Positions 29,105 through 37,801 of a stretch of DNA of 64,000 bases are shown here, piece after piece. Made by a program: the position numbers and the translations under genes. The stretch covers positions 310,001 to 374,000 of the forward strand of contig NZ_CP030053.1 of the NCBI RefSeq assembly GCF_004114955.1, read 5' to 3'. The notes under the pieces were generated by a model that was not told where the DNA came from, did not search any database, and saw nothing but the letters and a program-made list of their open reading frames with translations. The stretch comes from Bradyrhizobium guangzhouense (GTDB lineage Bacteria > Pseudomonadota > Alphaproteobacteria > Rhizobiales > Xanthobacteraceae). Numbering within the stretch: the first letter of the stretch is position 1; the number at the start of each line of letters is the position of its first letter.

Positions 29105-29409
29105 ATCATCACCATCGCTACCCCTATCACCCCGGTTTCAAGGCCACCGAGACGAGCAGTGCGGCTGCGGACCGGATTGCAACGCATGCATCAACGCTGC
29201 GAGATCGTGTCCACGCCTTCCTGTGTCAAAGTTATCCGGCGTCGTTCACGGCTGACGAGGTTGCGGACCGACTCGGAGCCTCAATCCTGAGTGTGAGGCC
29301 GCGCGTCACAGAGCTGCGCCGCAGCGGGCTGGTCGAGGCGACCGCGGAGCGGCGCCTGAACGCGTCCGGTATGCGCGCAATCTGCTGGCGAGCGAAGGTG
29401 GTCCCATGA
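29101..29409 (+). CDS. winged-helix-like protein of the island
   Basis: This 102-residue protein starts MNHHHRYPYHPGFKATETSS. Residues about 35-100 read like a winged helix: TLRDRVHAFLCQSYPASFTA, DEVADRLGASILSVRPRVTE, then LRRSGLVEATAERRLNASGM. It overlaps its upstream and downstream genes by ATGA junctions, so its translation is coupled to both. It is probably a DNA-binding accessory of element replication or control; this is inferred. Confidence 0.7.
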   Translation: MNHHHRYPYHPGFKATETSSAAADRIATHASTLRDRVHAFLCQSYPASFTADEVADRLGASILSVRPRVTELRRSGLVEATAERRLNASGMRAICWRAKVVP

Positions 29410-30269
29410 GCGAGCGGGGCGTCTTCGCAGTCGATCGAGGCATCTGGGACCACGATGTATTAGCCGACAGAAAGCCGTTCTCCCGTCGCGAAGCGTGGCT
29501 TTGGCTGGTGTCTGAGGCGGCATGGAAGCCGCACAAGCGCCGGATCATCGGTAGGTCGATCGAGCTCGCGCGCGGGCAATTTGCCGGATCGCTCCGCTTC
29601 ATCGCGAGCAAATGGCGGTGGAACGAGCCGCGGGTCCGTAGATTTCTAGGTGCGCTGATTTCCGCAGAGATGGTTGACGCAAACACCGACGCGGGTGTGA
29701 CCGTAATAACCATCTGCAAATACGACGAGTATCAGCGGGTCAGCCTGCCGAGCGACGCAACGCGCGAAAGCGATGCCGACGCACTAACGACGCAGGAGCG
29801 ACGCAAAGTAGAAGACAGGGAAGACAAGGAATCTCTCTCCTCACTTCGTTCGGAGAGAATGCCGGCAAAGCGGCCGGCGCGCAGCCGAGCTCGGGCTCAG
29901 CTTCCGGATTGCTGGCAGCCCGACGACCGGGATCTGGAATACGTCATCAGTCGCGGCTTCCAAGGGCCAAAAATTCGCGAGATGACGAACGCGTTCAGTA
30001 ATCACCACCGCAGCAAGGGATCGCTCATGGCCGATTGGCATGCGGCATGGCGAACCTGGGTCGACAACGAAATCAAATTCCATGGAGGAACGAATGGGTA
30101 CCGAACCCGCGATTCACGAACCGCTCAACCTTCCGGATCCTCGTCGACCAGCTCTGATGCCATCCTTGCCGGCATGGGTCGACTCGCGGATCGCATCACT
30201 GCAAGAAAACTGGCAGAGCGGCAGGAAGGCACTGACTTTGCCGGCAGGGATGGTGGTGAGCGGCACTGA
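29406..30269 (+). CDS. phage replication-initiator-like protein
   Basis: This 287-residue protein starts MSERGVFAVDRGIWDHDVLA. The N-terminal part contains SRREAWLWLVSEAAWKPH and LARGQFAGSLRFIASKWRWN then VRRFLGALISAEMV, the helix-turn-helix pattern of phage O-type replication proteins and related initiators. A charged linker follows. The C-terminal domain has LPDCWQPDDRDLEYVISRGF and MADWHAAWRTWVDNEIKF, typical of the same proteins. The last 58 codons overlap the next gene in another frame. Confidence 0.65.
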   Translation: MSERGVFAVDRGIWDHDVLADRKPFSRREAWLWLVSEAAWKPHKRRIIGRSIELARGQFAGSLRFIASKWRWNEPRVRRFLGALISAEMVDANTDAGVTVITICKYDEYQRVSLPSDATRESDADALTTQERRKVEDREDKESLSSLRSERMPAKRPARSRARAQLPDCWQPDDRDLEYVISRGFQGPKIREMTNAFSNHHRSKGSLMADWHAAWRTWVDNEIKFHGGTNGYRTRDSRTAQPSGSSSTSSDAILAGMGRLADRITARKLAERQEGTDFAGRDGGERH

Positions 30270-30660
30270 AAGAGAACAGCTCCTTCTCAGCCATGCTTGC
30301 GAGCTCAAAAAGCTCCTGCAATACACGCCGATCGCCAGCGCAGATGCCGAGGCCGAAACACTAGCGATCGTCACGAAGATGCTCTTCGCGCTGCCCGGCC
30401 AGCGCGCGAGTGAAACCGCTAACGAGGCCCGCGGGGAGGCCTATCTCGCGGCGCTCGAGGACATCCCGCCATGGGCCGTTCAGGAAGCGGTTCGCAAATG
30501 GTACCGGGGCGAACACGGACCGAAATACGACTATCGTTGGTCTCCGTGCCCCGCCGAGCTGCGCGAGGTCGCTTATCTCGAGCAATATCCAATGAAGAGC
30601 CGCATCACGATGTTGGAGCGTGTCGCGGAGGCAGTGGCGCTCGTTGAGTATAAGCGATGA
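30094..30660 (+). CDS. hypothetical protein overlapping the replication-like gene
   Basis: This 188-residue protein starts MGTEPAIHEPLNLPDPRRPA with GGAGGA 4-9 nt upstream. It overlaps the upstream gene by 176 bp. An internal ATG (MPSLPAWVDS) would shorten the overlap. The C-terminal half, ARGEAYLAALEDIPPWAVQE, AVRKWYRGE and SPCPAELREVAYLEQ, is a helical segment seen in phage proteins that assist replication, but I cannot name the family. Its stop overlaps the next start by ATGA. Confidence 0.65.
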   Translation: MGTEPAIHEPLNLPDPRRPALMPSLPAWVDSRIASLQENWQSGRKALTLPAGMVVSGTEREQLLLSHACELKKLLQYTPIASADAEAETLAIVTKMLFALPGQRASETANEARGEAYLAALEDIPPWAVQEAVRKWYRGEHGPKYDYRWSPCPAELREVAYLEQYPMKSRITMLERVAEAVALVEYKR

Positions 30661-31670
30661 CGACTGGCGGGACGATCCAATTGGCCGAAGATACCTCCGC
30701 TTCCGTCATTTCCTTTCGGGCCCCACAGAAGAAGGACAAGACAGCAGCTGCCCGGGCCAAAGCCTATCGGGAGCGCAAAAAGCGAAAAGCCAAGCCGGTG
30801 GTAGTCGACGGTCCATCCTCAGAAGCTCTGCTGTCTTCAGAGCTTCTCCCAGTGAACAGCGTTGTAGACGCGGCCCCCGTTACGCCAATCCCGCCCGTCA
30901 CGGCGGCGTCACGGGTCGTCACGCCGCCTTTCGCCCAGGAAAATAGCGCGCCGTCACGGCACAACGCGGCCTCGATCCTCCTCGTGTCGGCCGGCCTTGC
31001 CCTGGGGGCTGTTGGCATCGCGATCAACGGATGGTTCGCCCGTTCCCTGGGCGCGACCGAACTAGCCGGATGGCTCTTCCTCGCCATTGGCGTGGCCGCT
31101 GACTTGGTTGCCCTCGCGATGCCGTCTTGCGCTTCCGCCCAATGGCACGGCCGCCGGTGGGCGACCGCAATGGCGGGGTGGGCACTCTGGCTGGTGACGT
31201 TCGCCTACGCCCTGATCGCAGGGATCGGCTTTGCGGCAGTCAACATCAGCGACGTGGCGCTGGCGCGGGCGTCACGCGTGACGACGGCCGTCTCGATCGC
31301 TCAAGCCGCTCTGTCGGACGCCATGGCGGCTCGCGATCGGGAGTGCAGGGGCGGCGTTGGCAGGTTCTGCCGGGAGCGTGAAGCGGCTGTCACGGAGCGC
31401 CGCCAGATCCTCGACGCCGAAATGGCGTCTGTCGGGCGAGTGGCGGACCCTCAAACCGAGGCAGCCATCAGGCTCGTCGCCTGGAGCACCCGCGGCGGGC
31501 TGCGGCCGGCGCCCGAAGACTTCGCCATGGTCAGGCTCATCCTATTGGCCCTGCTGCCGCAGGTCGGCGGGATACTGATGATGGTCGGGTGCAATTCCCG
31601 TCCCACTTTGTCGCGCAAAAATCTCGCGGGGGCCAAACCCCTTGCGCGAAGAAATTCTGAATGCAGTTAG
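30657..31670 (+). CDS. island membrane protein, unknown function
   Basis: This 337-residue protein has a basic N-terminus with KAYRERKKRKAKPVVVD, then a Ser/Pro/Val linker. About four membrane helices follow: ASILLVSAGLALGAVGIAI, ELAGWLFLAIGVAADLVALA, WATAMAGWALWLVTFAYALI and LILLALLPQVGGILMMVG. A periplasmic or cytoplasmic loop between the last two has cysteines (RDRECRGGVGRFCRERE). It is the last gene of the coupled block that starts at 28913. No family recognised. Confidence 0.65.
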   Translation: MTTGGTIQLAEDTSASVISFRAPQKKDKTAAARAKAYRERKKRKAKPVVVDGPSSEALLSSELLPVNSVVDAAPVTPIPPVTAASRVVTPPFAQENSAPSRHNAASILLVSAGLALGAVGIAINGWFARSLGATELAGWLFLAIGVAADLVALAMPSCASAQWHGRRWATAMAGWALWLVTFAYALIAGIGFAAVNISDVALARASRVTTAVSIAQAALSDAMAARDRECRGGVGRFCREREAAVTERRQILDAEMASVGRVADPQTEAAIRLVAWSTRGGLRPAPEDFAMVRLILLALLPQVGGILMMVGCNSRPTLSRKNLAGAKPLARRNSECS

Positions 31671-31843
31671 GACTTCCCTGACCCCGCTTCGGGCGTTATT
31701 CGTCTCGCTGAAGAATGTTGCGGCGGAGCGGGACGCCCGCGGGTGCTGTCCTATGGACATTGCCCGGCCGGGGTCTCTCCGTGCTGTCACCTTTGCCGCC
31801 GTGCGGGGGGCAAAAAGGTTTTCGCCCCTCTCGGTGCAATTAG

Positions 31844-34800
31844 ATGACCAGGCGCGACGAATTTCTTGCTGCAACGATCCGAACGCTGGCTAACCGGGCG
31901 GGTCACCGGTGCTCCAATCCCGACTGCCCGCGTCCCACTTCCGGTCCCGCATTGGAGGAAGACAAGTCCGTCAGCGTCGGGCAAGCGGCGCACATCACTG
32001 CGGCGGCACCGGGCGGCAAGAGGTATGATGCTTCCCTGAAGCCGGAGGAGCGGCGCGCAGCAAACAATGGCATCTGGCTGTGCCAACTCTGCGCCAAGCT
32101 GATTGACACCGATGAGGCTCGCTTCACGGTCGAGCTTCTGCACAAATGGAAGCGTGACGCGGAAGAGCGCGCGTTTCGGGACATCGCAACAACGGCGCCG
32201 GGAGGCTATCGGCGATCGGCGCTCGTGGTGGAACTTGACGATGAAGACCGCGCCTTCCTCCTCTCGCTGGCCCTGCCGCAGGAAGACCAGCTCGACGCAG
32301 TGGTCTCGCGCATGCTGCCGGCGGCCCAGCGCGATATTGCCACCTTCCGGAACGCGAAGGAGTGGCCATCCCATGCCGTGGCTCTCAACCTGACGCTTCG
32401 CGGGAGCGGAGGCAACGGACACGCGGTGACGATCGAAGGCTTGGCCAATGGCCTCGATGCCGCCGAAACGCTGAATATCGTAGCACCACCCGGCACCGGT
32501 AAGACGACGACGCTTGTCCAACTCGCTGAAACGCTGGTGCAAGCTGGCAAAGTGGTTGCGGGATTCGTGCCGTTGGGCGAATGGTCCGATCATCGCGAGG
32601 ATTTCTTCACCTTCCTGACGCGACGCAATGCTTTTGGAACCTTCCGAACGCAGCATTTCATGCAGCTGGCCTATCACGGACGCTTTGTGCTGCTGCTGGA
32701 CGGGTGGAACGAACTCGATCCGACGGCGCGGGTCGCGGCGACACGATTGTTGAAGGCGCTTCGGCGCGACTTTCCGCTGCTCGGCATCGTGATCGGGACG
32801 CGGCGCCATCTCCTGCCTATCTCCGGCGCGGTCGTGGAAGTTGAGCCGCTTTCGGAGAGCCAGCAGCACGAGCTCGCGCGGACATTGCGGGGGAGCGAAG
32901 GCGAAGCGCTGGTCGATCAGGCATGGCGCACGCCGGGCGTGCGCGATCTTGTGGCCATCCCGCTCTATCTCACGGCCCTTCTTCGCAGCACGCGGGGCGC
33001 GAGATTCCCGCAAACAAAAGAAGAGGTCTTGCGGCTCTTCGTCACGCAGCACGAAGAGGAGCCCGAAAAGGCGGCGATCCTGCTAAAGGAACTGCTCGGG
33101 TTCCACGAGAACATGCTGACGGGCCTTGGCATCGAGGCAAACCGCGTCGCGAACACGGTGCTCTCGAATACGTCCGCAAACCGTGTCATCGCGAACGTCG
33201 CAGCGCAACTATCCGCCCAAGGGCAGCTCTCAAGCCCCCTGCAGCCAGCCGCCGCGATCGATATTCTCGTGAGCAGCCATCTTTTGATCCGTGCCTCGTC
33301 CGGCGGCATCTCGTTCCAGCATCAACAATTCCAGGAATGGTACGCGTCGCTCGACGTCGGCGGAATTATGCGAGAGGCAGCGGATGGCACCGCGGAAGCG
33401 CGAACAAGGCTTCGGACCGAGATCCTGAACTGGCCCGCCTGGGAGGAATCGGTCCTGTTTGCGTGCGAGCGCTTGTCGCGCGAGAACGCTGGCGGCGCAC
33501 AAGCGATCGCGGGCGCTATACGCGAGACGCTTGGGATTGATCCGATGTTGGCCGCCGAAATGATCTTTCGCTCGGCGCCAGAGGTTTGGACGCTAATCGG
33601 TGCCGAAATCACTGCCTTCGCGGCGCGCTGGCACACGGCCGGCAAGGTTGATCGCGCAGCGCGCTTCATGATGACAACCGGTCGGCCAGAGTTCGCGCCG
33701 CAAGTCTGGCCGCTGGTTTCCAATCCCGACCAACAGGTCTATCTCGCTGCCGTGCGGTCGCCCCCGCGCTTCCGGCCGTCGGTCTTGGGCGACGGTGCCG
33801 AGCAAAAGCTTGCGGCCTTGCCGGTGGAAATGCGCAAACATGTCGTGGCGGAAATCGCGAGCTACGGCGGTTTCGATGGCATGGAGCTGGCCGTGCGTGT
33901 GGCGAAAGCCGACCCCAGCGCGGATGCGGTGCTCGAAGTGCTCCAGGCGCTGCAATTCCGGCGCGCCGACCAGATGGTGAAGGATATTCTGCAAACCGCG
34001 TCCGATGAAGTCTGGCAGCTTGCGGCCCTCGCCAGTTATCCCGACGAGCTTGCCGATCCGGAGCAGAACGAGAAGCTCGCCGAGCTTCGGCGGACACACG
34101 CCGAAGCGGAGAGCAATCCCGTGAAGAGCCTGAAGAGCCTTGCAGCGCGTCAGGCCAAAAACGCGGAAACCGAAACTCGGATCGAGGAGCTGATCGCGGC
34201 AACGAGCTTTCCCGCAAGGAGCGATGGGGCGGCGCATGCACTTCAGGAGGCGCAGGCGACCTACCCCGGACCTGTACGGAAGGGGATGCAGCGGCGCATC
34301 GCGGCGCGCTTGGAATTGCCATTCCGCGCCCGCGACCTCCTGATTGGAGGCGACGCCCTTGACGATGGTCCTGTCGTGGAAGCACTGCTAGATTCAGGGA
34401 CGTCAGAATCCGTCGCGCGGGCCGGCTTCGTGGTCGTCGGCCCCAAAACGGTCGGAGTGGTGATCGACCGGCTGTTCGAGCTGCATGTGGCCCATCGGCG
34501 CGACAGCAATGCTTGGGGACGCCCGGAACATGAGGCCGAACGCCAGGAATGGGGCCGCTTGCGGACCGCCATCGAGGCGTCGCGCGAAGACTCATTCCTG
34601 ACAGCACTCTTGGAGCGCGCAGAGACCGACGATCCGTCCCATATCGAGTTTATGGCCGATCTCCTGCGTTGGCACGGCCGGCCTGAAAAGGCCCAAGAGC
34701 CCTCCGGCGTTGGACATGAGCTACGTTTCGCGGTGGTTGGGACCCTTCAGCGTTGGATGAATGCATTGCTGGAATCGCCACAGGCCAACCGGCATCAACT

Positions 34801-36286
34801 CGCCGCGGTGGCCGGCGCAATGGCGCGCTTTCCCACTCCACAATTTGTTCCCGGATTGCGGCAGATGCTAGCGCGAGACCTCGCGGATTGGGCGCGGGCA
34901 CGCGAAGAATACGCAAAGGCGATCAATCGCAGTCCTATCTCACCGGACGTGAATTACGACCACACTCTCGAATACCAGAGAGCCTTCGCCGCGATTGGAA
35001 ACGATGCTGCGGTCGCCCTGAAGGAGCATCTGCCGGATCCGCGCTTCGGCGTGCGGGCGGCTGGCGCTCTTTTGGAGATCTGGAACCGTGACCATCCGTC
35101 GGGAAAAGCGCCGATTGCTGCGTTCGGGCAGGACTATTCCCGCGCGAAGCAGCTCGAGAAGCAACGACGCGAGACCCCTGAAACGCTCGCGACCTGTGAT
35201 TATGCGGAAGCGATTTTCGAGGTCGTCAGATCCATCGGGACTAGCGCGGCGGAATCTGGCACTCAACAGCATGCTATCGCCCTCGCGGTCATGGGCCTCG
35301 GTATGCCGCACGGCTCAAAGCGCGCCGAGATCGACAGTCTACTCGCGCTCTCGGTGCCCTCCGCGGGTAAGCAACGACTGCTCATCGGGAGCGCAATGGC
35401 CGGAGAGGTTCTTCGTTCCGATATGCTCGTCGCGGGATTCGACGAACTGCTCGAAGCCGGCAAGACGGAGCCGTGGCGGCTGGAGGAAAAGCGCGGCGAG
35501 CTTATGAATTGGGTTGAGCTGTTCGCATTCTCTGACCATCCCGACGCCGTGCTCGCCGTGATTGACCGGCTGCCCGAGGAATACGGCTATCCAAGCTCGC
35601 TGGATCGCCTACTGTCGGCGCTCGCGAAGAGCCCGCATGAAGGCGCCCTCGATCTGCTCCAGGCGCTCGCGCGCCGCGATCCACGGCTCTTGGCCCAGCA
35701 CGATTGGGCGCAGGCCGTCATCAAGGTCGGCACGGAAAAATCCGGCCAAACCCTTCTCGCGCTGGTCTGCGATGGCGAGCTCGGCAACGCGGGCGGCGCC
35801 GATACATTTCACCTGTCGAGACAGCTTGCTCACCTCGGTGAGGAGTTCCCGGCGCTCAAGGGAGACATGCTGCAACGCTATCAGCGCCTGAATAGGGGAC
35901 GCGCGAAATCCACCCTCGAATCGGCGCTCATCGATCTCGCCGACGCGCCGGTTATCCGCACGCTGGTTCGCGGGTATGCGGCGGACCACCGATCTTACGA
36001 CGGGGGCCTTGCGCAGGCCTTGCGCAACGCTGCGCTCGGGCGACGACCAGTCGAAGGCTGGATCGCAAATGCCTACGAGGAGTTCAGCGTATCGCTCGCT
36101 GAACTTCGCCGGGAGCTGTTCGGGCTGGCTTTAGCTAGCGATGCGCAATCGCCGTTGGCCAAAAGCTGTCTTATCGAGATCGAGGAGCTGCGGGACGAGC
36201 ATGGCCGCGTGGATGACGAGCCGCGACATCCTGATATTTCCTTGGGCCGATCCTGGCCCATAATCGATCCGCGGAGTGGCGGCTGA
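31844..36286 (+). CDS. HNH-like zinc domain + NACHT/STAND NTPase, large NLR-like protein
   Basis: This 1480-residue protein starts MTRRDEFLAATIRTLANRAG. Residues about 12-100 form an HNH-like zinc module: C23-x4-C28, AH50I, NNGIWLC80 and C83. The usual second His after the last Cys is replaced (CAKLID), so cleavage activity is doubtful. The NTPase domain follows: Walker A APPGTGKTT at 214-222, Walker B VLLLDGWNELD with D286, and IGTRRH at about 317-322. The remaining 1000 residues are helical HEAT/TPR-like repeats, as in sensor regions of bacterial NACHT proteins that act against phage. No Shine-Dalgarno is obvious. It stands alone on this strand between the replication block and the protease cluster. 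A defence role is inferred. Confidence 0.8.
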   Translation: MTRRDEFLAATIRTLANRAGHRCSNPDCPRPTSGPALEEDKSVSVGQAAHITAAAPGGKRYDASLKPEERRAANNGIWLCQLCAKLIDTDEARFTVELLHKWKRDAEERAFRDIATTAPGGYRRSALVVELDDEDRAFLLSLALPQEDQLDAVVSRMLPAAQRDIATFRNAKEWPSHAVALNLTLRGSGGNGHAVTIEGLANGLDAAETLNIVAPPGTGKTTTLVQLAETLVQAGKVVAGFVPLGEWSDHREDFFTFLTRRNAFGTFRTQHFMQLAYHGRFVLLLDGWNELDPTARVAATRLLKALRRDFPLLGIVIGTRRHLLPISGAVVEVEPLSESQQHELARTLRGSEGEALVDQAWRTPGVRDLVAIPLYLTALLRSTRGARFPQTKEEVLRLFVTQHEEEPEKAAILLKELLGFHENMLTGLGIEANRVANTVLSNTSANRVIANVAAQLSAQGQLSSPLQPAAAIDILVSSHLLIRASSGGISFQHQQFQEWYASLDVGGIMREAADGTAEARTRLRTEILNWPAWEESVLFACERLSRENAGGAQAIAGAIRETLGIDPMLAAEMIFRSAPEVWTLIGAEITAFAARWHTAGKVDRAARFMMTTGRPEFAPQVWPLVSNPDQQVYLAAVRSPPRFRPSVLGDGAEQKLAALPVEMRKHVVAEIASYGGFDGMELAVRVAKADPSADAVLEVLQALQFRRADQMVKDILQTASDEVWQLAALASYPDELADPEQNEKLAELRRTHAEAESNPVKSLKSLAARQAKNAETETRIEELIAATSFPARSDGAAHALQEAQATYPGPVRKGMQRRIAARLELPFRARDLLIGGDALDDGPVVEALLDSGTSESVARAGFVVVGPKTVGVVIDRLFELHVAHRRDSNAWGRPEHEAERQEWGRLRTAIEASREDSFLTALLERAETDDPSHIEFMADLLRWHGRPEKAQEPSGVGHELRFAVVGTLQRWMNALLESPQANRHQLAAVAGAMARFPTPQFVPGLRQMLARDLADWARAREEYAKAINRSPISPDVNYDHTLEYQRAFAAIGNDAAVALKEHLPDPRFGVRAAGALLEIWNRDHPSGKAPIAAFGQDYSRAKQLEKQRRETPETLATCDYAEAIFEVVRSIGTSAAESGTQQHAIALAVMGLGMPHGSKRAEIDSLLALSVPSAGKQRLLIGSAMAGEVLRSDMLVAGFDELLEAGKTEPWRLEEKRGELMNWVELFAFSDHPDAVLAVIDRLPEEYGYPSSLDRLLSALAKSPHEGALDLLQALARRDPRLLAQHDWAQAVIKVGTEKSGQTLLALVCDGELGNAGGADTFHLSRQLAHLGEEFPALKGDMLQRYQRLNRGRAKSTLESALIDLADAPVIRTLVRGYAADHRSYDGGLAQALRNAALGRRPVEGWIANAYEEFSVSLAELRRELFGLALASDAQSPLAKSCLIEIEELRDEHGRVDDEPRHPDISLGRSWPIIDPRSGG

Positions 36287-36326
36287 ACGGCAATTCAAGC
36301 TCCGCGCTGTTAATCGCGGCAGCCGC

Positions 36327-36506
36327 TCACGAGCCATGCTGCTTACGCTCGTGCAAGTACGAACGAACAGCGGCCAGAACGATGAGCACGCTCGTCGCCA
36401 TAGCGCTGGTGATCACCAGGAGCGGCTCGGCAGGGCCCTCAGCGAGTGATCGAGCAAAATCGAAAACGTGCTGTGCGATCTCCATGACAAATTCTGAACG
36501 TGACAT
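36327..36506 (-). CDS. small single-span membrane protein
   Basis: The 59-residue-class frame (start MSRSEFVMEIAQHVFDFARS at 36506) has an AAAAAGGGAAAAG ribosome site just upstream, which supports a real gene. The middle is a membrane helix, PLLVITSAMATSVLIVLAAV, and the tail is basic (RSYLHERKQHGS). It lies downstream of the SDH-type protease on the same strand and ends 40 bp from the convergent NACHT stop. Function unknown. Confidence 0.6.
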   Translation of the reverse strand: MSRSEFVMEIAQHVFDFARSLAEGPAEPLLVITSAMATSVLIVLAAVRSYLHERKQHGS

Positions 36507-36687
36507 GGCTTTTCCCTTTTTGATCCCTGCTGTCCGGTATGGCAGCGCTGGCGTCGCGTCAGGAAAAGACGTCGGGCGGCAACTGTCGAGAACTTCGCTG
36601 CGCATTGTCGAAAATTAAAAATCGGTTGACGTCGCGCTGCGGGTCTTGCGGCTTGCCAAGGGCGCCCATCAGCGTCCCTGCGCACGG

Positions 36688-37623
36688 CTAAGCCATCCGC
36701 ATTCCTTGCGTCGGCATTAGCATCGGTTGCAACGCGTTTATCGAGGCAACACCCTGATCATTCTCAATGATCTTGATAGCAGGCGTCATGCCAAGACTGA
36801 TGATACAGGCGTGGTGCACAGAAAGAACAGCATCTTGAAGAGCTTGATCGGCTTCTAGCTCCACGATCTTAAGGCCAAGATCCTTCGCAGCCTTCATCGA
36901 TATGTGCCGCGCGTGCGATTTCGTGATCGCATGATCACCAAGTTCTTGAACGACCCTTTCAGCTTTCGCGACAGCATCAGGATCCCCGGCGAACATGCCG
37001 TCGATCAACCACTGACGCGTCATCTGATCGGCCCAGCTTATGACCTTGATGCTCTCACTGATCTGCGATGCGCCGTATTTCGAGAGAACAACCTGCCAAA
37101 TCGGCGCGGTCGACGGCGCAGCCTGGACTTCCTGCAAGGCACGCTCAAATTCTTCCTTGATCGCGTGAGCCGCAACACCGGCAAACTGAGGATCAATTGG
37201 GCCCAAATTGGAGTGCTTGCCCATAACGATCTCTTTGCAGGCAAGCGCGATCATGGTGCCACCCGACATCGCGATCTGCGGGACGAAGGCGCGGATATCG
37301 GTGCCGAACATTTGACGAAGGTAATCGACTAGCGACTCCGTCGCGGCCATATCTCCGCCAGGCGTGTGAAGAAGGATATCAAGCCCCTTCGCGCGATCCA
37401 TCTGGTGGATCGTCGCCATCAATCCATTTTTGTCGGCGTCATTCAGCATGAACTCCCACGTCTGCTGACGGAAGAGTTCTGATTTCTGAAGCCAGCCGGA
37501 GTAGTAGACGATGACGTTGCGCTTTGTTTTCGCCGCCAACTTCTTCAAGTAGCGACGGCGCACCATGTCATGCGTACTACCCGAACGAGTCGTCTCAGCG
37601 AGGATATCGTTCCAATTCGGCAT
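36688..37623 (-). CDS. SDH family Clp-fold serine protease
   Basis: This 311-residue protein starts MPNWNDILAETTRSGSTHDM. It has the crotonase/ClpP fold: GLDILLHTPGGD (oxyanion-hole glycines, 80-91), AMSGGTMIALACKEIVMGKH with the nucleophile S120, and NLGPIDPQF near 139-147. The N-terminal VRRRYLKKLAAKTKRNVIVY and a predicted helical tail match the SDH (pfam01972) proteins, distant cytosolic relatives of SppA without a clear membrane anchor. They occur often in defence islands and next to mobile elements. The start overlaps the preceding small gene by 29 bp. Confidence 0.85.
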   Translation of the reverse strand: MPNWNDILAETTRSGSTHDMVRRRYLKKLAAKTKRNVIVYYSGWLQKSELFRQQTWEFMLNDADKNGLMATIHQMDRAKGLDILLHTPGGDMAATESLVDYLRQMFGTDIRAFVPQIAMSGGTMIALACKEIVMGKHSNLGPIDPQFAGVAAHAIKEEFERALQEVQAAPSTAPIWQVVLSKYGASQISESIKVISWADQMTRQWLIDGMFAGDPDAVAKAERVVQELGDHAITKSHARHISMKAAKDLGLKIVELEADQALQDAVLSVHHACIISLGMTPAIKIIENDQGVASINALQPMLMPTQGMRMA

Positions 37624-37795
37624 GCTGGCTGGAATCGCCTATCGTGACTCGGAAATTCATCGACGGCTTGTCAGCCGAATGCGAAATGTCTTGCTGAAAT
37701 GGTATCGACGTCGGAAGCTGCGGTTGGGCCTGCCCGACACCGATCAGCCTCAACGCGTCGGCGACACGTTGATCAATCTGATCATTCAAGGTCAT
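37595..37795 (-). CDS. small protein coupled to the SDH protease
   Basis: The 66-residue protein (start MTLNDQIDQRVADALRLIGV at 37795, with GGAG 6 nt upstream) has a 20-residue amphipathic helix. A polar, Pro/Gln-rich tail follows (GQAQPQLPTSIPFQQD). An upstream ATG at 37801 adds two residues. Its stop lies 29 bp inside the protease gene, so translation is coupled. It could be a protease adaptor or substrate. No family recognised. Confidence 0.6.
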   Translation of the reverse strand: MTLNDQIDQRVADALRLIGVGQAQPQLPTSIPFQQDISHSADKPSMNFRVTIGDSSQHAELERYPR

Positions 37796-37801
37796 GGTCA
37801 T

